Shown here: positions 8,771 to 17,172 of the stretch, in pieces
Layout: every line of letters starts with the position of its first letter
Position numbering within the stretch: the first letter of the stretch is position 1
Assembly: GCF_001312865.1 (NCBI RefSeq)
Contig: NZ_BBER01000001.1
Coordinates: 186,001-250,000 of the forward strand
Length of the DNA: 64,000 bases
From: Lacticaseibacillus thailandensis DSM 22698 = JCM 13996
GTDB taxonomy: Bacteria > Bacillota > Bacilli > Lactobacillales > Lactobacillaceae
Direction of reading: 5' to 3'
Notes under the pieces: generated by a model
Seen by the model: the letters and a program-made list of their open reading frames with translations, nothing else
Told to the model about the DNA's origin: nothing
Database searches by the model: none
Program-made: the position numbers and the translations under genes

Positions 8771-9684
8771 ATGGCGATAGGTTATTTGTTTGCAGGGCAG
8801 GGACAGTCAGTTGCGGGTTTGGGGCATGACCTTTACCAGCAGGAAGCAACGTACCGGGAAGTCGTTGATGAGGCTGCGGCGGCGTGCGGTTGTGACCTGG
8901 CGGATCCGGAGGTCTGGGGCCAACCAGTGCAAGCCCGGTGTCTCTTTACACCATGAGTGTCGGTATTGCCGCCCTTCTAGGGGCAGAATTACCGGCACCG
9001 GTGGCAGTGATGGGGCTGAGTCTGGGTGAGTACGCAGCTTTGACGGCGGCCGGCAGTCTATCGCTGCCCGATGGGGTGCGGGTCGTAGCTGACCGTGCCC
9101 GCTGGATGCAGACGGCGGGAGACCAAGTGCCTGGCAAAATGGCGGCGGTGATGACGGACCAGGTGTCCACGGTACAGACGTTGGTGCAAGCACTCCCGGG
9201 CGTCTACGTGGCGAACAAAAATGCCCCTCGCCAAATTGTGGTGGGTGGTCAGGTGGCTGCGGTTGATCGACTGCTGGCAGAGTTAGCGGCACGGGGCATC
9301 AAACGTGTGCGGTCACTGAACGTAGTGGCTTCGCACACACCATTGATGCAGACCGCTGCGGACCGGTTAGCGGCCCGCTTGCAAGCCGTCCATCTTGCCC
9401 CACCGCGGATACCGGTAATTAGCAACACTACGGGCAAGCCGTTTACCACGGCGACCGTCAAGGCCACACTGGTGAACCAGCTAACGCACACCACCAACTT
9501 TGCTGGGGGCTTACTGGCCCTCGCGGATTTAGGGGTGGATCAGTTTGTGGAAATTGGTCCCGGGCGGACACTTAGCGGTTTTGTCCGGCAAACTTTACCA
9601 CGGGCCGCACGCTATCAGGTACACGACGTGGCGACCTTCAACCAAGTGCGCACGGAATTGGGCGTAATTAGCGACTGGCAGTAA
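8771..9684 (+). CDS. fabD: Malonyl-CoA:ACP transacylase FabD (one frameshift)
   Basis: FabD loads malonate onto ACP. The first 53 codons include the conserved start YLFAGQGQS. The frame then breaks near 8930 (CCCGGTG, one base apparently missing) and continues with VSLYTMSVGIAALL and the nucleophile elbow GLSLGEYAAL to 9684, giving about 304 residues. The enzyme is essential and has no paralogue in the window, so the break is probably a sequence error. It lies between acpP (8-base gap) and fabG (14-base gap). Confidence 0.9.
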
Positions 9685-9698
9685 AGCGAGGGGAAAAC

Positions 9699-10418
9699 AT
9701 GCAAACAGGTGCAGTACTGGTAACCGGTGGTGGACGCGGTATCGGCCGGGCGGTGGCCGAGCGTCTCGCCCGTGACGGGTATACGGTGGTGGTCACTATT
9801 CGGCGGCCCTTGACAGCTGAGGTCCAGGCTGACTTTGATCAGTTGGGCGTGCGCACGGTGCAGGGCGACGTGACGGTGGCCGCTGATGCTGAGCGTATGG
9901 TAGCTGATTGCTGTGGCCCAGACGAAACACTAGTGGGCCTAATTAACAACGCTGGGATTACCCGGGACATGTTGATTACGCGCATGACGGTGGCGGAATT
10001 TCAGGCGGTGTTAACGACTAACCTGGTGGGGGCCTTTAACATGACCAAGCCTGCGTTGCGCGTGATGCAGCGCCAGCGGCGTGGTTGCATCATTGACATC
10101 AGTAGCATTGTGGGGTTGGTGGGCAATATTGGTCAGGCAAACTATGCGGCTAGTAAGGCGGGCCTCATCGGGCTGATGAAGACGACGGCCAAAGAGGGCG
10201 CGTTGCGGGGTATCCGTTGTAACGCGGTCGCTCCGGGCATGGTAGCGACAGCGATGACCGCAGCGTTAAGTGCCAAGACGACTCAACGGTTGCAGGAGAG
10301 TATCCCGCTCAAACGGTTTGCGGAACCCGCTGAGGTGGCTGATGTGGTGGCGTTTTTGCTGGGCAATCAGTATATTACTGGTCAAGTTGTGACCGTGGAC
10401 GGGGGACTTACGCTGTAG
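9699..10418 (+). CDS. fabG: 3-oxoacyl-ACP reductase FabG
   Basis: This NADPH-dependent short-chain dehydrogenase reduces 3-oxoacyl-ACP. The 239-residue protein has the cofactor motif TGGGRGIG near residue 9, the NNAG motif, catalytic Ser in ISSIVG and YAASK, and the C-terminal GQVVTVDGGL typical of FabG. The frame is intact, with an ATG after GCGAGGGG. Its position between fabD and fabF is the standard order. Confidence 0.95.
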   Translation: MQTGAVLVTGGGRGIGRAVAERLARDGYTVVVTIRRPLTAEVQADFDQLGVRTVQGDVTVAADAERMVADCCGPDETLVGLINNAGITRDMLITRMTVAEFQAVLTTNLVGAFNMTKPALRVMQRQRRGCIIDISSIVGLVGNIGQANYAASKAGLIGLMKTTAKEGALRGIRCNAVAPGMVATAMTAALSAKTTQRLQESIPLKRFAEPAEVADVVAFLLGNQYITGQVVTVDGGLTL

Positions 10419-10430
10419 GAGGGCGAACAA

Positions 10431-11654
10431 ATGAAACGAGTGGTAATTACGGGGATGGGTGCAGTGACCCCACTCGGGAACACGTTGGGGGACTATGTTG
10501 CTGGTTTACGGTCCGGCCGGGTAGGCATTGGTCCCATCACCAAGTTTGCGGCGGATGCGGGTGTGAGCGTGGCGGGGGAAGTGCGCGACTTTGACCCCAC
10601 GGTGCACCTGAAGGCCAAAGCGGCAAAGCGTATGGACCTGTTTTCCCAGTACGCACTCTACAGTGCCACTGAGGCCATGACCATGGCTGGTTTGGTTGGT
10701 GGTGGGGTGGATTCGGAGCAATTCGGGGTCATTTACGGATCGGGTATTGGTGGGCTGGGTACCATTGAGCAACAGGTCATTAAGATGCACGACAAGGGGC
10801 CACGGCGGGTCTCACCACTGTTCGTGCCTAATGCAATTATCAACATGGCGGCTGGTAACCTATCAATTGCGTTTCATGCCCAGAATATTAGCCAAGCAGT
10901 GGTGACTGCGTGTGCGTCCGCCACTAACGCGATTGGCAACGCCTTTGATACCATCCGCTTGGGTCGAGCGCAGGTGATGCTGACCGGCGGGAGCGAAGCA
11001 TCGGTCAATGAAATCGGCATTGCTGGGTTCGCGGCTTTGACCGCGTTGTCACGTAGTACCGACCCACTACGCGCATCGTTACCTTTTGATGCCTACCGTA
11101 GCGGATTTGTCATGGGTGAAGGTGCGGGTACTTTGGTGCTTGAAGAATTGACCCACGCCCAGGCGCGGGACGCACATATCTATGCCGAGGTCGTAGGCTA
11201 CGGCAGTACCGCCGATGCGTATCACGCCACGGCGCCCGATCCGACCGGTACCGGTGCCATCCGTGCGATGACTCAGGCTGTGACTGATGCCGGTATCACT
11301 CCTGATGCGGTTGGTTATATCAATGCTCATGGTACGGCCACCAAGGCTAATGATGAAGCCGAAAGTCGCGCTATCCAGACCTTGTTTGGGAAGCATGACG
11401 TTCTGGTCAGCAGCACCAAGGGCATGACCGGGCACCTACTAGGGGCTGCTGGGGCCTTGGAGGCCATTGCCACGGTTGCAGCCTTACGGGGGCCGTTGCC
11501 CGTTAACGTGGGTTGCGCGGATCAGGATCCCGCGTGTCCCGTCCACCTGGTAACTCCAGCTAACGCAGACCGGCCGGTGGATTACGCTTTGAGCAATTCC
11601 TTTGGCTTTGGTGGGCACAACGCCGTGCTCGCCTTCAAACGATGGGGGGCTTAG
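10431..11654 (+). CDS. fabF: 3-oxoacyl-ACP synthase II FabF
   Basis: FabF is the elongating condensing enzyme. The 407-residue protein carries the Cys-His-His triad: TACASATNAIG, NAHGTATKAND and KGMTGHLLGAAG. The C-terminal SNSFGFGGHNAVL is also conserved. The ATG at 10431 follows AGGAGGG. Its stop lies just before the ATG of accB (11657), linking elongation with the acetyl-CoA carboxylase genes. Confidence 0.95.
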   Translation: MKRVVITGMGAVTPLGNTLGDYVAGLRSGRVGIGPITKFAADAGVSVAGEVRDFDPTVHLKAKAAKRMDLFSQYALYSATEAMTMAGLVGGGVDSEQFGVIYGSGIGGLGTIEQQVIKMHDKGPRRVSPLFVPNAIINMAAGNLSIAFHAQNISQAVVTACASATNAIGNAFDTIRLGRAQVMLTGGSEASVNEIGIAGFAALTALSRSTDPLRASLPFDAYRSGFVMGEGAGTLVLEELTHAQARDAHIYAEVVGYGSTADAYHATAPDPTGTGAIRAMTQAVTDAGITPDAVGYINAHGTATKANDEAESRAIQTLFGKHDVLVSSTKGMTGHLLGAAGALEAIATVAALRGPLPVNVGCADQDPACPVHLVTPANADRPVDYALSNSFGFGGHNAVLAFKRWGA

Positions 11655-11656
11655 TG

Positions 11657-12097
11657 ATGGAAGAACGCGAAATTGAACGGTTAGTGGATCGCTTTGAGCG
11701 TTCCTCGTTAGACCACCTGCAGATTACCGACGATAGTTTTGAACTGGTGCTGAGCAAGCCAGGGTCAACACTGGCCGTCGCGACCACCACGACGCCGATG
11801 CTACAGGCACAGCCGGCGTCTGTAGAGCCGGCGGCTGCGGCCACCACGAATGTGGGGACGCCGGTAACGGCACCATTGGTCGGGGTGGTCTACTTTGCGC
11901 CACAGCCCGATGCACCGGTGTTTAAGCAAGTGGGGGATCACGTGGACGCTGGTGAGGTAGTTTGCTTGATTGAGGCGATGAAGATGGTCAATGAGGTCAA
12001 GGCCCCAGTTGCTGGGGTGCTGGCATCAATTGCGGTTGAAGACGGCACGTTGGTCGAATTCGAGCAACCGTTGATGCACATTGATGCGGAGGGGTAG
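11657..12097 (+). CDS. accB: Biotin carboxyl carrier protein of acetyl-CoA carboxylase
   Basis: This 146-residue protein has an N-terminal helix, an Ala/Thr/Pro-rich linker (about residues 40-70) and a C-terminal biotinyl domain with EAMKMVNEV, whose Lys is biotinylated. An in-frame ATG lies 15 bases upstream, but the GGGGGG at 11644-11649 is correctly spaced for ATG 11657. The stop is one base from the start of fabZ2. Confidence 0.93.
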   Translation: MEEREIERLVDRFERSSLDHLQITDDSFELVLSKPGSTLAVATTTTPMLQAQPASVEPAAAATTNVGTPVTAPLVGVVYFAPQPDAPVFKQVGDHVDAGEVVCLIEAMKMVNEVKAPVAGVLASIAVEDGTLVEFEQPLMHIDAEG

Positions 12098-12099
12098 CA

Positions 12100-12522
12100 A
12101 TGGATGCGACCAACTGGATTCCACAACGCCCACCATTTTTGTTCATTGACCGGGTCCGGACAGTCACACCTGGGGTCGCAGCAACCACGAGTAAGTTGGT
12201 GACCATTGATGAGTGGTATTTCGCCGGTGGCAATGGTGGTGAACCCCTGATGGTACCGACATTTGTGTTGACGGAAATGACTGCCCAGACTGGTGCGGTG
12301 GCCATCCTGGCGGGGCAGCATTCTGGTAAAAATGTGTTGTTTGGCGGGATTCGGCAAGCGGAGGTGCTTGCACCAGTCCGACCCGGGGATGAAATCACGT
12401 GCGCCGTGCAGCTACGCAAGATGCGCGGACCTATGGGTATTGGTACCGGGACCTTGTCCGTGGGCACCAGAACGGTTTATCGCGCCACGTTGGTCTTTGC
12501 CGTGGTGGATGCGGAGGAGTAG
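12100..12522 (+). CDS. FabZ-like protein lacking the catalytic histidine
   Basis: This 140-residue hot-dog fold protein starts like FabZ (WIPQRPPFLFIDRV) and ends with a conserved tail. Where FabZ has [13 protein letters not shown], it reads AGGNGGEPLMVPTFVL: the catalytic His and the FPG loop are gone. The Glu in LTEMTAQTG is kept. It sits between accB and accC, a place where lactobacilli often carry a second fabZ. It may be a structural or specificity partner of the active FabZ at 7032, or may bind acyl-ACP without dehydrating it. That is inference; the missing His is seen directly, and the frame is intact. Confidence 0.85.
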   Translation: MDATNWIPQRPPFLFIDRVRTVTPGVAATTSKLVTIDEWYFAGGNGGEPLMVPTFVLTEMTAQTGAVAILAGQHSGKNVLFGGIRQAEVLAPVRPGDEITCAVQLRKMRGPMGIGTGTLSVGTRTVYRATLVFAVVDAEE

Positions 12523-12525
12523 CTC

Positions 12526-13893
12526 ATGTTTAACAAAGTGTTAGTGGCCAATCGCGGGGAAGTGGCCGTGCAAATCATCCGGACACTACGTGAAGTCGGA
12601 ATCCGTTCGGTTGCCGTGCATTCAACGGCGGACCGCGAAGCGTACTTTACCCAGTTAGCCGACGAAGCGGTTTGCATTGGCGGCCCCTTGCCCGGGGATT
12701 CATACCTTAATATGAAGGAAATTATTAGTACGGCGTGTTTGACCGGCTGTGATGCCATTCATCCCGGGTATGGGTTCTTGTCCGAAAACGCGCAGTTTGC
12801 ACAGATGTGCGCGGAGTGTGACCTCACCTTTATTGGGCCGAGCAGTCAGGTGATTGCGCAAATGGGTGACAAGGCCCGTGCGCGTGCCGTAATGGCAGCG
12901 GCGGGGGTACCGGTTATTCCCGGCAGCACGGCCACCATTGACGATATTAACGGAGCAACCCGTACTGCCAACCAGTTGGGTTATCCGGTGGTGCTCAAAG
13001 CCACTGCGGGTGGTGGTGGCAAGGGAATGCGCCTCGTAGCTAACGATGTGGAATTGCGCCAATGCTTTTCTGACGTTCAACGGGAGGCCCACCTGTCCTT
13101 TGGTGCTGGTGATGTGTATATGGAAAAAGTGATCACCCACGCTAAACACATTGAAGTACAGGTGTTCGCGGATGACTTTGACCACGTAGTGTACTTTCCG
13201 GAGCGCGACTGTTCCTTGCAACGCCACCACCAGAAATTGGTGGAGGAAAGCCCTAGCCAGGTAGTAACGCCCGAGCAACGGGCGGAGTTAGGCGCGTTGG
13301 TGGTCAAAGCTTGCCGGGCTATTCAGTACCGGAACACGGGCACCTTTGAATTCTTAATGGATGCCAATCACCACTTTTACTTTATGGAAATGAACACACG
13401 TCTGCAGGTTGAACACGCCGTGACGGAGGAAGTCACGGGAGTCAACCTCATCGCCGCCCAGATTTTGGTGGCAGCGGGAGAGCCATTACCATGGGGCCAA
13501 AGTGACATTCATATTCGGCAGTACGCGGTGGAATGTCGCATCAACGCGGAGGATCCTGAGGCAGGCTTTCTACCGGCAGCCGGGCGTATCACCGGGTTAG
13601 TGCTGCCGACTGGGACCCTGGGGGTGCGCATCGACAGCAGTATGGTCGGGCCCACCACCATTGCGCCATATTATGACTCAATGATCAGCAAAGTCGTAGT
13701 GGGGGCAACCGACCGCCATCACGCATTACGGCGGATGCGCCGGGTCTTGGCGGAGCTACGCGTCGAAGGGGTAGCGACCAACCGGAACTTTCTCCGTGAC
13801 TTAGTGGCCGCACCGGCCTTTGCTAACGATAAAGGCACCATTAATTATGTTGAGCAGGAATTCTTACCGAGGTGGTTACAAAGCCATGAGTAA
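12526..13893 (+). CDS. accC: Biotin carboxylase subunit of acetyl-CoA carboxylase
   Basis: AccC carboxylates the biotin on AccB using ATP and bicarbonate. The 455-residue protein has the ATP-grasp layout: N-terminal KVLVANRGEVAVQIIRTLRE, HPGYGFLSENAQFA, the Gly-rich loop TAGGGGKGM and the catalytic MEMNTRLQVEH segment. It is intact. It starts four bases after the fabZ-like gene and its last eight bases overlap accD, suggesting translational coupling. Confidence 0.95.
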   Translation: MFNKVLVANRGEVAVQIIRTLREVGIRSVAVHSTADREAYFTQLADEAVCIGGPLPGDSYLNMKEIISTACLTGCDAIHPGYGFLSENAQFAQMCAECDLTFIGPSSQVIAQMGDKARARAVMAAAGVPVIPGSTATIDDINGATRTANQLGYPVVLKATAGGGGKGMRLVANDVELRQCFSDVQREAHLSFGAGDVYMEKVITHAKHIEVQVFADDFDHVVYFPERDCSLQRHHQKLVEESPSQVVTPEQRAELGALVVKACRAIQYRNTGTFEFLMDANHHFYFMEMNTRLQVEHAVTEEVTGVNLIAAQILVAAGEPLPWGQSDIHIRQYAVECRINAEDPEAGFLPAAGRITGLVLPTGTLGVRIDSSMVGPTTIAPYYDSMISKVVVGATDRHHALRRMRRVLAELRVEGVATNRNFLRDLVAAPAFANDKGTINYVEQEFLPRWLQSHE

Positions 13894-14725
13894 ATTTAAC
13901 CCCAGTGACCGCGCCCAACTCAGCGCGCGGATGGACAAAATTCCCGACCATTTATACATGCAGTGTCCCTATTGTCATGCCGTGTACTACCACGCTGAAC
14001 TCACTAGATTTGGTGAATGCCCGCATTGTGGGTACGGGATGCGTTTGCGGGCGCAGGAGCGGCTGGCTATGGTTGCCGACGACTTTGAACAGCGGGATGG
14101 TGACTTGACCTTGACGCCAGCGGTCACCGACGGCGCTTACCAGCAAAAGCTGAATCGGGCCGTTGCTTCCGCAGGCCTGCACGAGAGCGTGTGGACCGGG
14201 CTCGCCCATATTGGCGGGTATGCAGTTGCGCTCGGCGTGATGGATACTCACTTTATGATGGGGAGTCTTGGTCGGGTAGCGGGCGAGAAACTGAGCCGCT
14301 TGTTCGCGCTGGCTACCGACCGGCGGTTACCCGTGGTTTTGTATACAGCCTCGGGTGGGGCCCGGATGCAGGAGGGCTTGTTCTCGCTCATGCAGATGGC
14401 CAAAGTTGCGCAGGCAGTGGCTGACCACGCGCGCGCGGGCTTGCTCTACGTGGTGGTTTTGACCGATCCCACCACGGGTGGTGTGACCGCGAGTTTTGCA
14501 ATGGAAGCCGACATTACGTTGGCGGAGCCACACGCGTTGGTGGGATTTACGGGCCGTCGTGTGATTGAGCAGACACTGCACGTGGATCCGCCCCAGGATT
14601 TTCAACGCGCCGAGACGCTCTTGCGTAACGGCTTCGTGGACGCAATTGTGGCGCGTAGTGACCAGAAGACCTACCTCGTTGACCTGTTGCGTATCCATCG
14701 AGAACCGGAGGTGGCCCATGAATAG
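13886..14725 (+). CDS. accD: Acetyl-CoA carboxylase carboxyltransferase subunit beta
   Basis: The ATG at 13886 overlaps the end of accC and follows GAGGTGG, so I prefer it to the longer upstream reading. The 279-residue protein begins with the AccD zinc ribbon (CPYC then CPHC) and continues with the carboxyltransferase core (SGGARMQEG and DPTTGGVTASFA). With AccA it moves the carboxyl group from biotin to acetyl-CoA, making malonyl-CoA. Its end overlaps accA by eight bases. Confidence 0.95.
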   Translation: MSKFNPSDRAQLSARMDKIPDHLYMQCPYCHAVYYHAELTRFGECPHCGYGMRLRAQERLAMVADDFEQRDGDLTLTPAVTDGAYQQKLNRAVASAGLHESVWTGLAHIGGYAVALGVMDTHFMMGSLGRVAGEKLSRLFALATDRRLPVVLYTASGGARMQEGLFSLMQMAKVAQAVADHARAGLLYVVVLTDPTTGGVTASFAMEADITLAEPHALVGFTGRRVIEQTLHVDPPQDFQRAETLLRNGFVDAIVARSDQKTYLVDLLRIHREPEVAHE

Positions 14726-15503
14726 TGCATACGACGTAGTGCGTCAGGCACGTAGTCAAGATAAGGTCAGTACCCCGTGGTTGATTGCGCAGCTACTGAC
14801 CCATTTTCACGAATTGCATGGTGATCAGGCCCAGGGTGATGACCCTGCTATTATCGGTGGGGTGGGGCTCCTGGTGGGACAACCAGTGACGGTAATTGCG
14901 ACCAACAAGGGACAAACCTTAGCGGAATCGCAGGCGTGCCACTTTGGTTGTGCCACACCCGCAGGCTACCGTAAGGCCATCCGGCTGATGCAGCAGGCTG
15001 CTAAGTTTGGGCGACCCGTCCTCAACCTGATCAACACCCCGGGGGCATTTCTGGGGGTGGACGCTGAGTATCAGGGTCAAGGGCAGGCTATTGCGCAGTG
15101 CATCATGACCGGCGTCAGTTTGCCGGTCCCCATGGTGAGCGTAATTGTTGGGGAAGCTGGTAGTGGTGGTGCCTTGGCGTTAGCTTGCGGGGACCGTACC
15201 TGGATGTTTGCGCAAAGTACGTATTCCGTCCTGTCGCCCGAGGGCTACGCGTCTATTTTGTGGCGTGACGGGCAGCGGGCAGCCGAAGCGGCGGAACATA
15301 TGCGGTTGACCCCACCGGAAATATTGGCGGATGGAATCGTTGACCGTGTGATCCCAGAAGTAACGGACGTGCCCGGCGCGCAGCAATTAGGCGCTGAGTT
15401 GGCGGCTACTTTCACCACCCTGGGCGAGTTACCTACGCAGCAACTATTGGCCGCACGACATGAGCGCTACCGCAATTTTGGGGTGGACGGCTTACAAGAA
15501 TAA
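14718..15503 (+). CDS. accA: Acetyl-CoA carboxylase carboxyltransferase subunit alpha
   Basis: The ATG at 14718 follows GGAGGTGG inside the end of accD. The 261-residue protein has the AccA motifs GDDPAIIGG, FGCATPAGYRKAIRLM, INTPGAFLG and GEAGSGGALAL. The short form, without the long N-terminal helix of E. coli AccA, is normal in lactobacilli. It completes the four-subunit enzyme encoded by accB-accC-accD-accA. Confidence 0.95.
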   Translation: MNSAYDVVRQARSQDKVSTPWLIAQLLTHFHELHGDQAQGDDPAIIGGVGLLVGQPVTVIATNKGQTLAESQACHFGCATPAGYRKAIRLMQQAAKFGRPVLNLINTPGAFLGVDAEYQGQGQAIAQCIMTGVSLPVPMVSVIVGEAGSGGALALACGDRTWMFAQSTYSVLSPEGYASILWRDGQRAAEAAEHMRLTPPEILADGIVDRVIPEVTDVPGAQQLGAELAATFTTLGELPTQQLLAARHERYRNFGVDGLQE

Positions 15504-15530
15504 GGGACCACGAGAGGATTGAAAAAAAAT

Positions 15531-16285
15531 ATGGATATATTAGCTGGACGGACCGTCATCGTGATGGGAGTTGCCAACAAGAATAGTATTGCGTGGGGGT
15601 GCGCGCGTGCCATTATGGCGTGTGGCGGTCAAGTAGTGCTGACTTATCAAAATGAACGGTTACGGCAAAGCTTGTTACGCTTTGTTGCTCCCGACCAACC
15701 CATGGTGCAGTGTGATGTGGCTGATGAAGAAAATATTGACGCGGCCTTCACCACCATTCGGGAGCGCTACGGTGCCGTGCACGGACTGGTACACGCTATT
15801 GCATACGCCGACAAGGAAAGCCTGGAGGGTGATGTTCTGCAGGTAAGTAAGGCGGGTTACAACCTGGCGCAAGATATTAGTGCTTACTCGTTATTGGCGG
15901 TGACTCGCAGTGCTGTGCGTCTCTTTCCCGCGCTCCGCAGTGTGCTGACAATGACCTACTTTGGGTCGACCCACGTGATTCCCAACTACAACATTATGGG
16001 CGTAGCAAAGCGGCGTTGGAGGCCAATGTGCGCTATGTGGCGAAGGAGTTGGGTCCGCAGCACGTACGGGTTAACGCCATTTCGGCGGGGGCCGTGAAAA
16101 CGTTGGCGGTCACGGGAGTAAAGAATCACGCGTCGTTACTGCAAATGTCGCGGGCCGCAACCGTTGATGGCGAGTCGGTGACGCAGTCAGAAATTGGCAA
16201 TACCGCCGCCTTTTTGCTCAGTGACATGGCCAATGGGATCACCGGCGATATTATTTTTGTTGATAAGGGTGTGCACCTGATGTAA
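15531..16285 (+). CDS. fabI: Enoyl-ACP reductase FabI (one frameshift)
   Basis: FabI performs the last reduction of each cycle with NAD(P)H. The start is ATG 15531 after AGAGGA, with an A8 run between that may be one base too long; an in-frame TTG at 15519 touches the ribosome site and is unlikely. Motifs include VMGVANKNSIAWG, ISAYSLLAVTR and the catalytic YNIMGVAK (Tyr-x6-Lys). The frame breaks at about 16005 within AAAGCGG, where one base is missing, and resumes with ALEANVRYVAKELG. Restored length is about 251 residues. It is the last gene of the operon. Confidence 0.9.
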
Positions 16286-16294
16286 GTGTGGCGG

Positions 16295-16328
16295 TCAATA
16301 AAAACGCCCCGGTCATCATGACTGGGGC
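16295..16328 (-). terminator. Terminator of tag (minus strand)
   Basis: GCCCCAGTCA pairs with TGACCGGGGC on the minus strand and is followed by GTTTTTATT. On the plus strand no T run follows, so it mainly ends the tag transcript, although it may also slow the fab operon transcript. Confidence 0.7.
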
Positions 16329-16352
16329 AGGCGATATTATTGGCATTACGCT

Positions 16353-16916
16353 TTATGCGTGGCAATGGTTGATCGTGCAGGTGACGAGATGGTCATCTAA
16401 AATACCGATTGCCTGTAAGAATGATTGAATGATGGTGGGACCGACAAACCGGAACCCCGCCTTTTTCATGTCATGACTAATTTGGGCGGATAGCGGCGTC
16501 TGCGCGGGCAGGTCGGCTGCTGTGGCGTAATGGTGAATTACGGGGTGGCCGTCGACATAGTGCCACAACCAGGCGTTGAGGGTTTGTCCTTGTTGGTGCC
16601 ATGTTTGGAGTATGCGCGCGTTGTTAATGGTGGCCGCAATCTTGATGCGGTTACGGACAATACCCGTATCGTTACGCAAGCGCATGACGTCGGTTTGGGT
16701 GTACGCAGCTACTTTGTCCACATCGAAGTGATTGAAGGCTACTTGAAAGTTGGCCCGTTTATTCAGAATTGTTTGCCAACTCAAACCGGCCTGCATTAAT
16801 TCTAGTGTCAGCATCTCAAAGGTGTATTGTTCGTCCTTGCTTGGTACGCCCCATTCGTAGTCATGGTAGCGCGTCATTAGTGGGGTGGCGTCAGTGGCCC
16901 AGTCGCAACGTGGCAT
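16353..16916 (-). CDS. tag: DNA-3-methyladenine glycosylase I
   Basis: This enzyme removes 3-methyladenine from alkylated DNA. The 187-residue protein matches Tag throughout: CDWATDATPLMTRYHDYEWG at the N-terminus, LTLELMQAGLSWQTIL, the catalytic-region LRNDTGIVRNRIKI, and GFRFVGPTIIQSFLQAIG near the end. The ATG follows AGGAAGG. The N-terminal Cys and C-terminal His residues fit the family zinc site. It converges on the fab operon and is a single-gene unit. Confidence 0.93.
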   Translation of the reverse strand: MPRCDWATDATPLMTRYHDYEWGVPSKDEQYTFEMLTLELMQAGLSWQTILNKRANFQVAFNHFDVDKVAAYTQTDVMRLRNDTGIVRNRIKIAATINNARILQTWHQQGQTLNAWLWHYVDGHPVIHHYATAADLPAQTPLSAQISHDMKKAGFRFVGPTIIQSFLQAIGILDDHLVTCTINHCHA

Positions 16917-17094
16917 GTGATGACTTCCTTCCTTACTATTTACGAATATATCATACAGTCAAACTGAACCAGATGAGTAGTGTGGTAATACATATAGCAG
17001 GTATTGATTGGCTGACGGGTAAGGCTGAATTAATCCCTCGACAAAAATTGGTGACAGGACACCCGTAAACCGGATTATATTGGGGATTTGTGCC

Positions 17095-17124
17095 TTTAAG
17101 CACTAGTAAAAAAAGCACTATACT
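17095..17124 (+). promoter_or_regulatory. Promoter of the giant adhesin
   Basis: A perfect TATACT -10 (17119-17124) lies about 50 bases before the start codon, with a weak -35 (TTTAAG, 17095-17100) at an 18-base spacing. The region from 17090 on is AT-rich. Confidence 0.5.
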
Positions 17125-17172
17125 TAAGCTAATGATAAAGCAAAATTTCATTGGATTAGCGGGGTGCTGATT

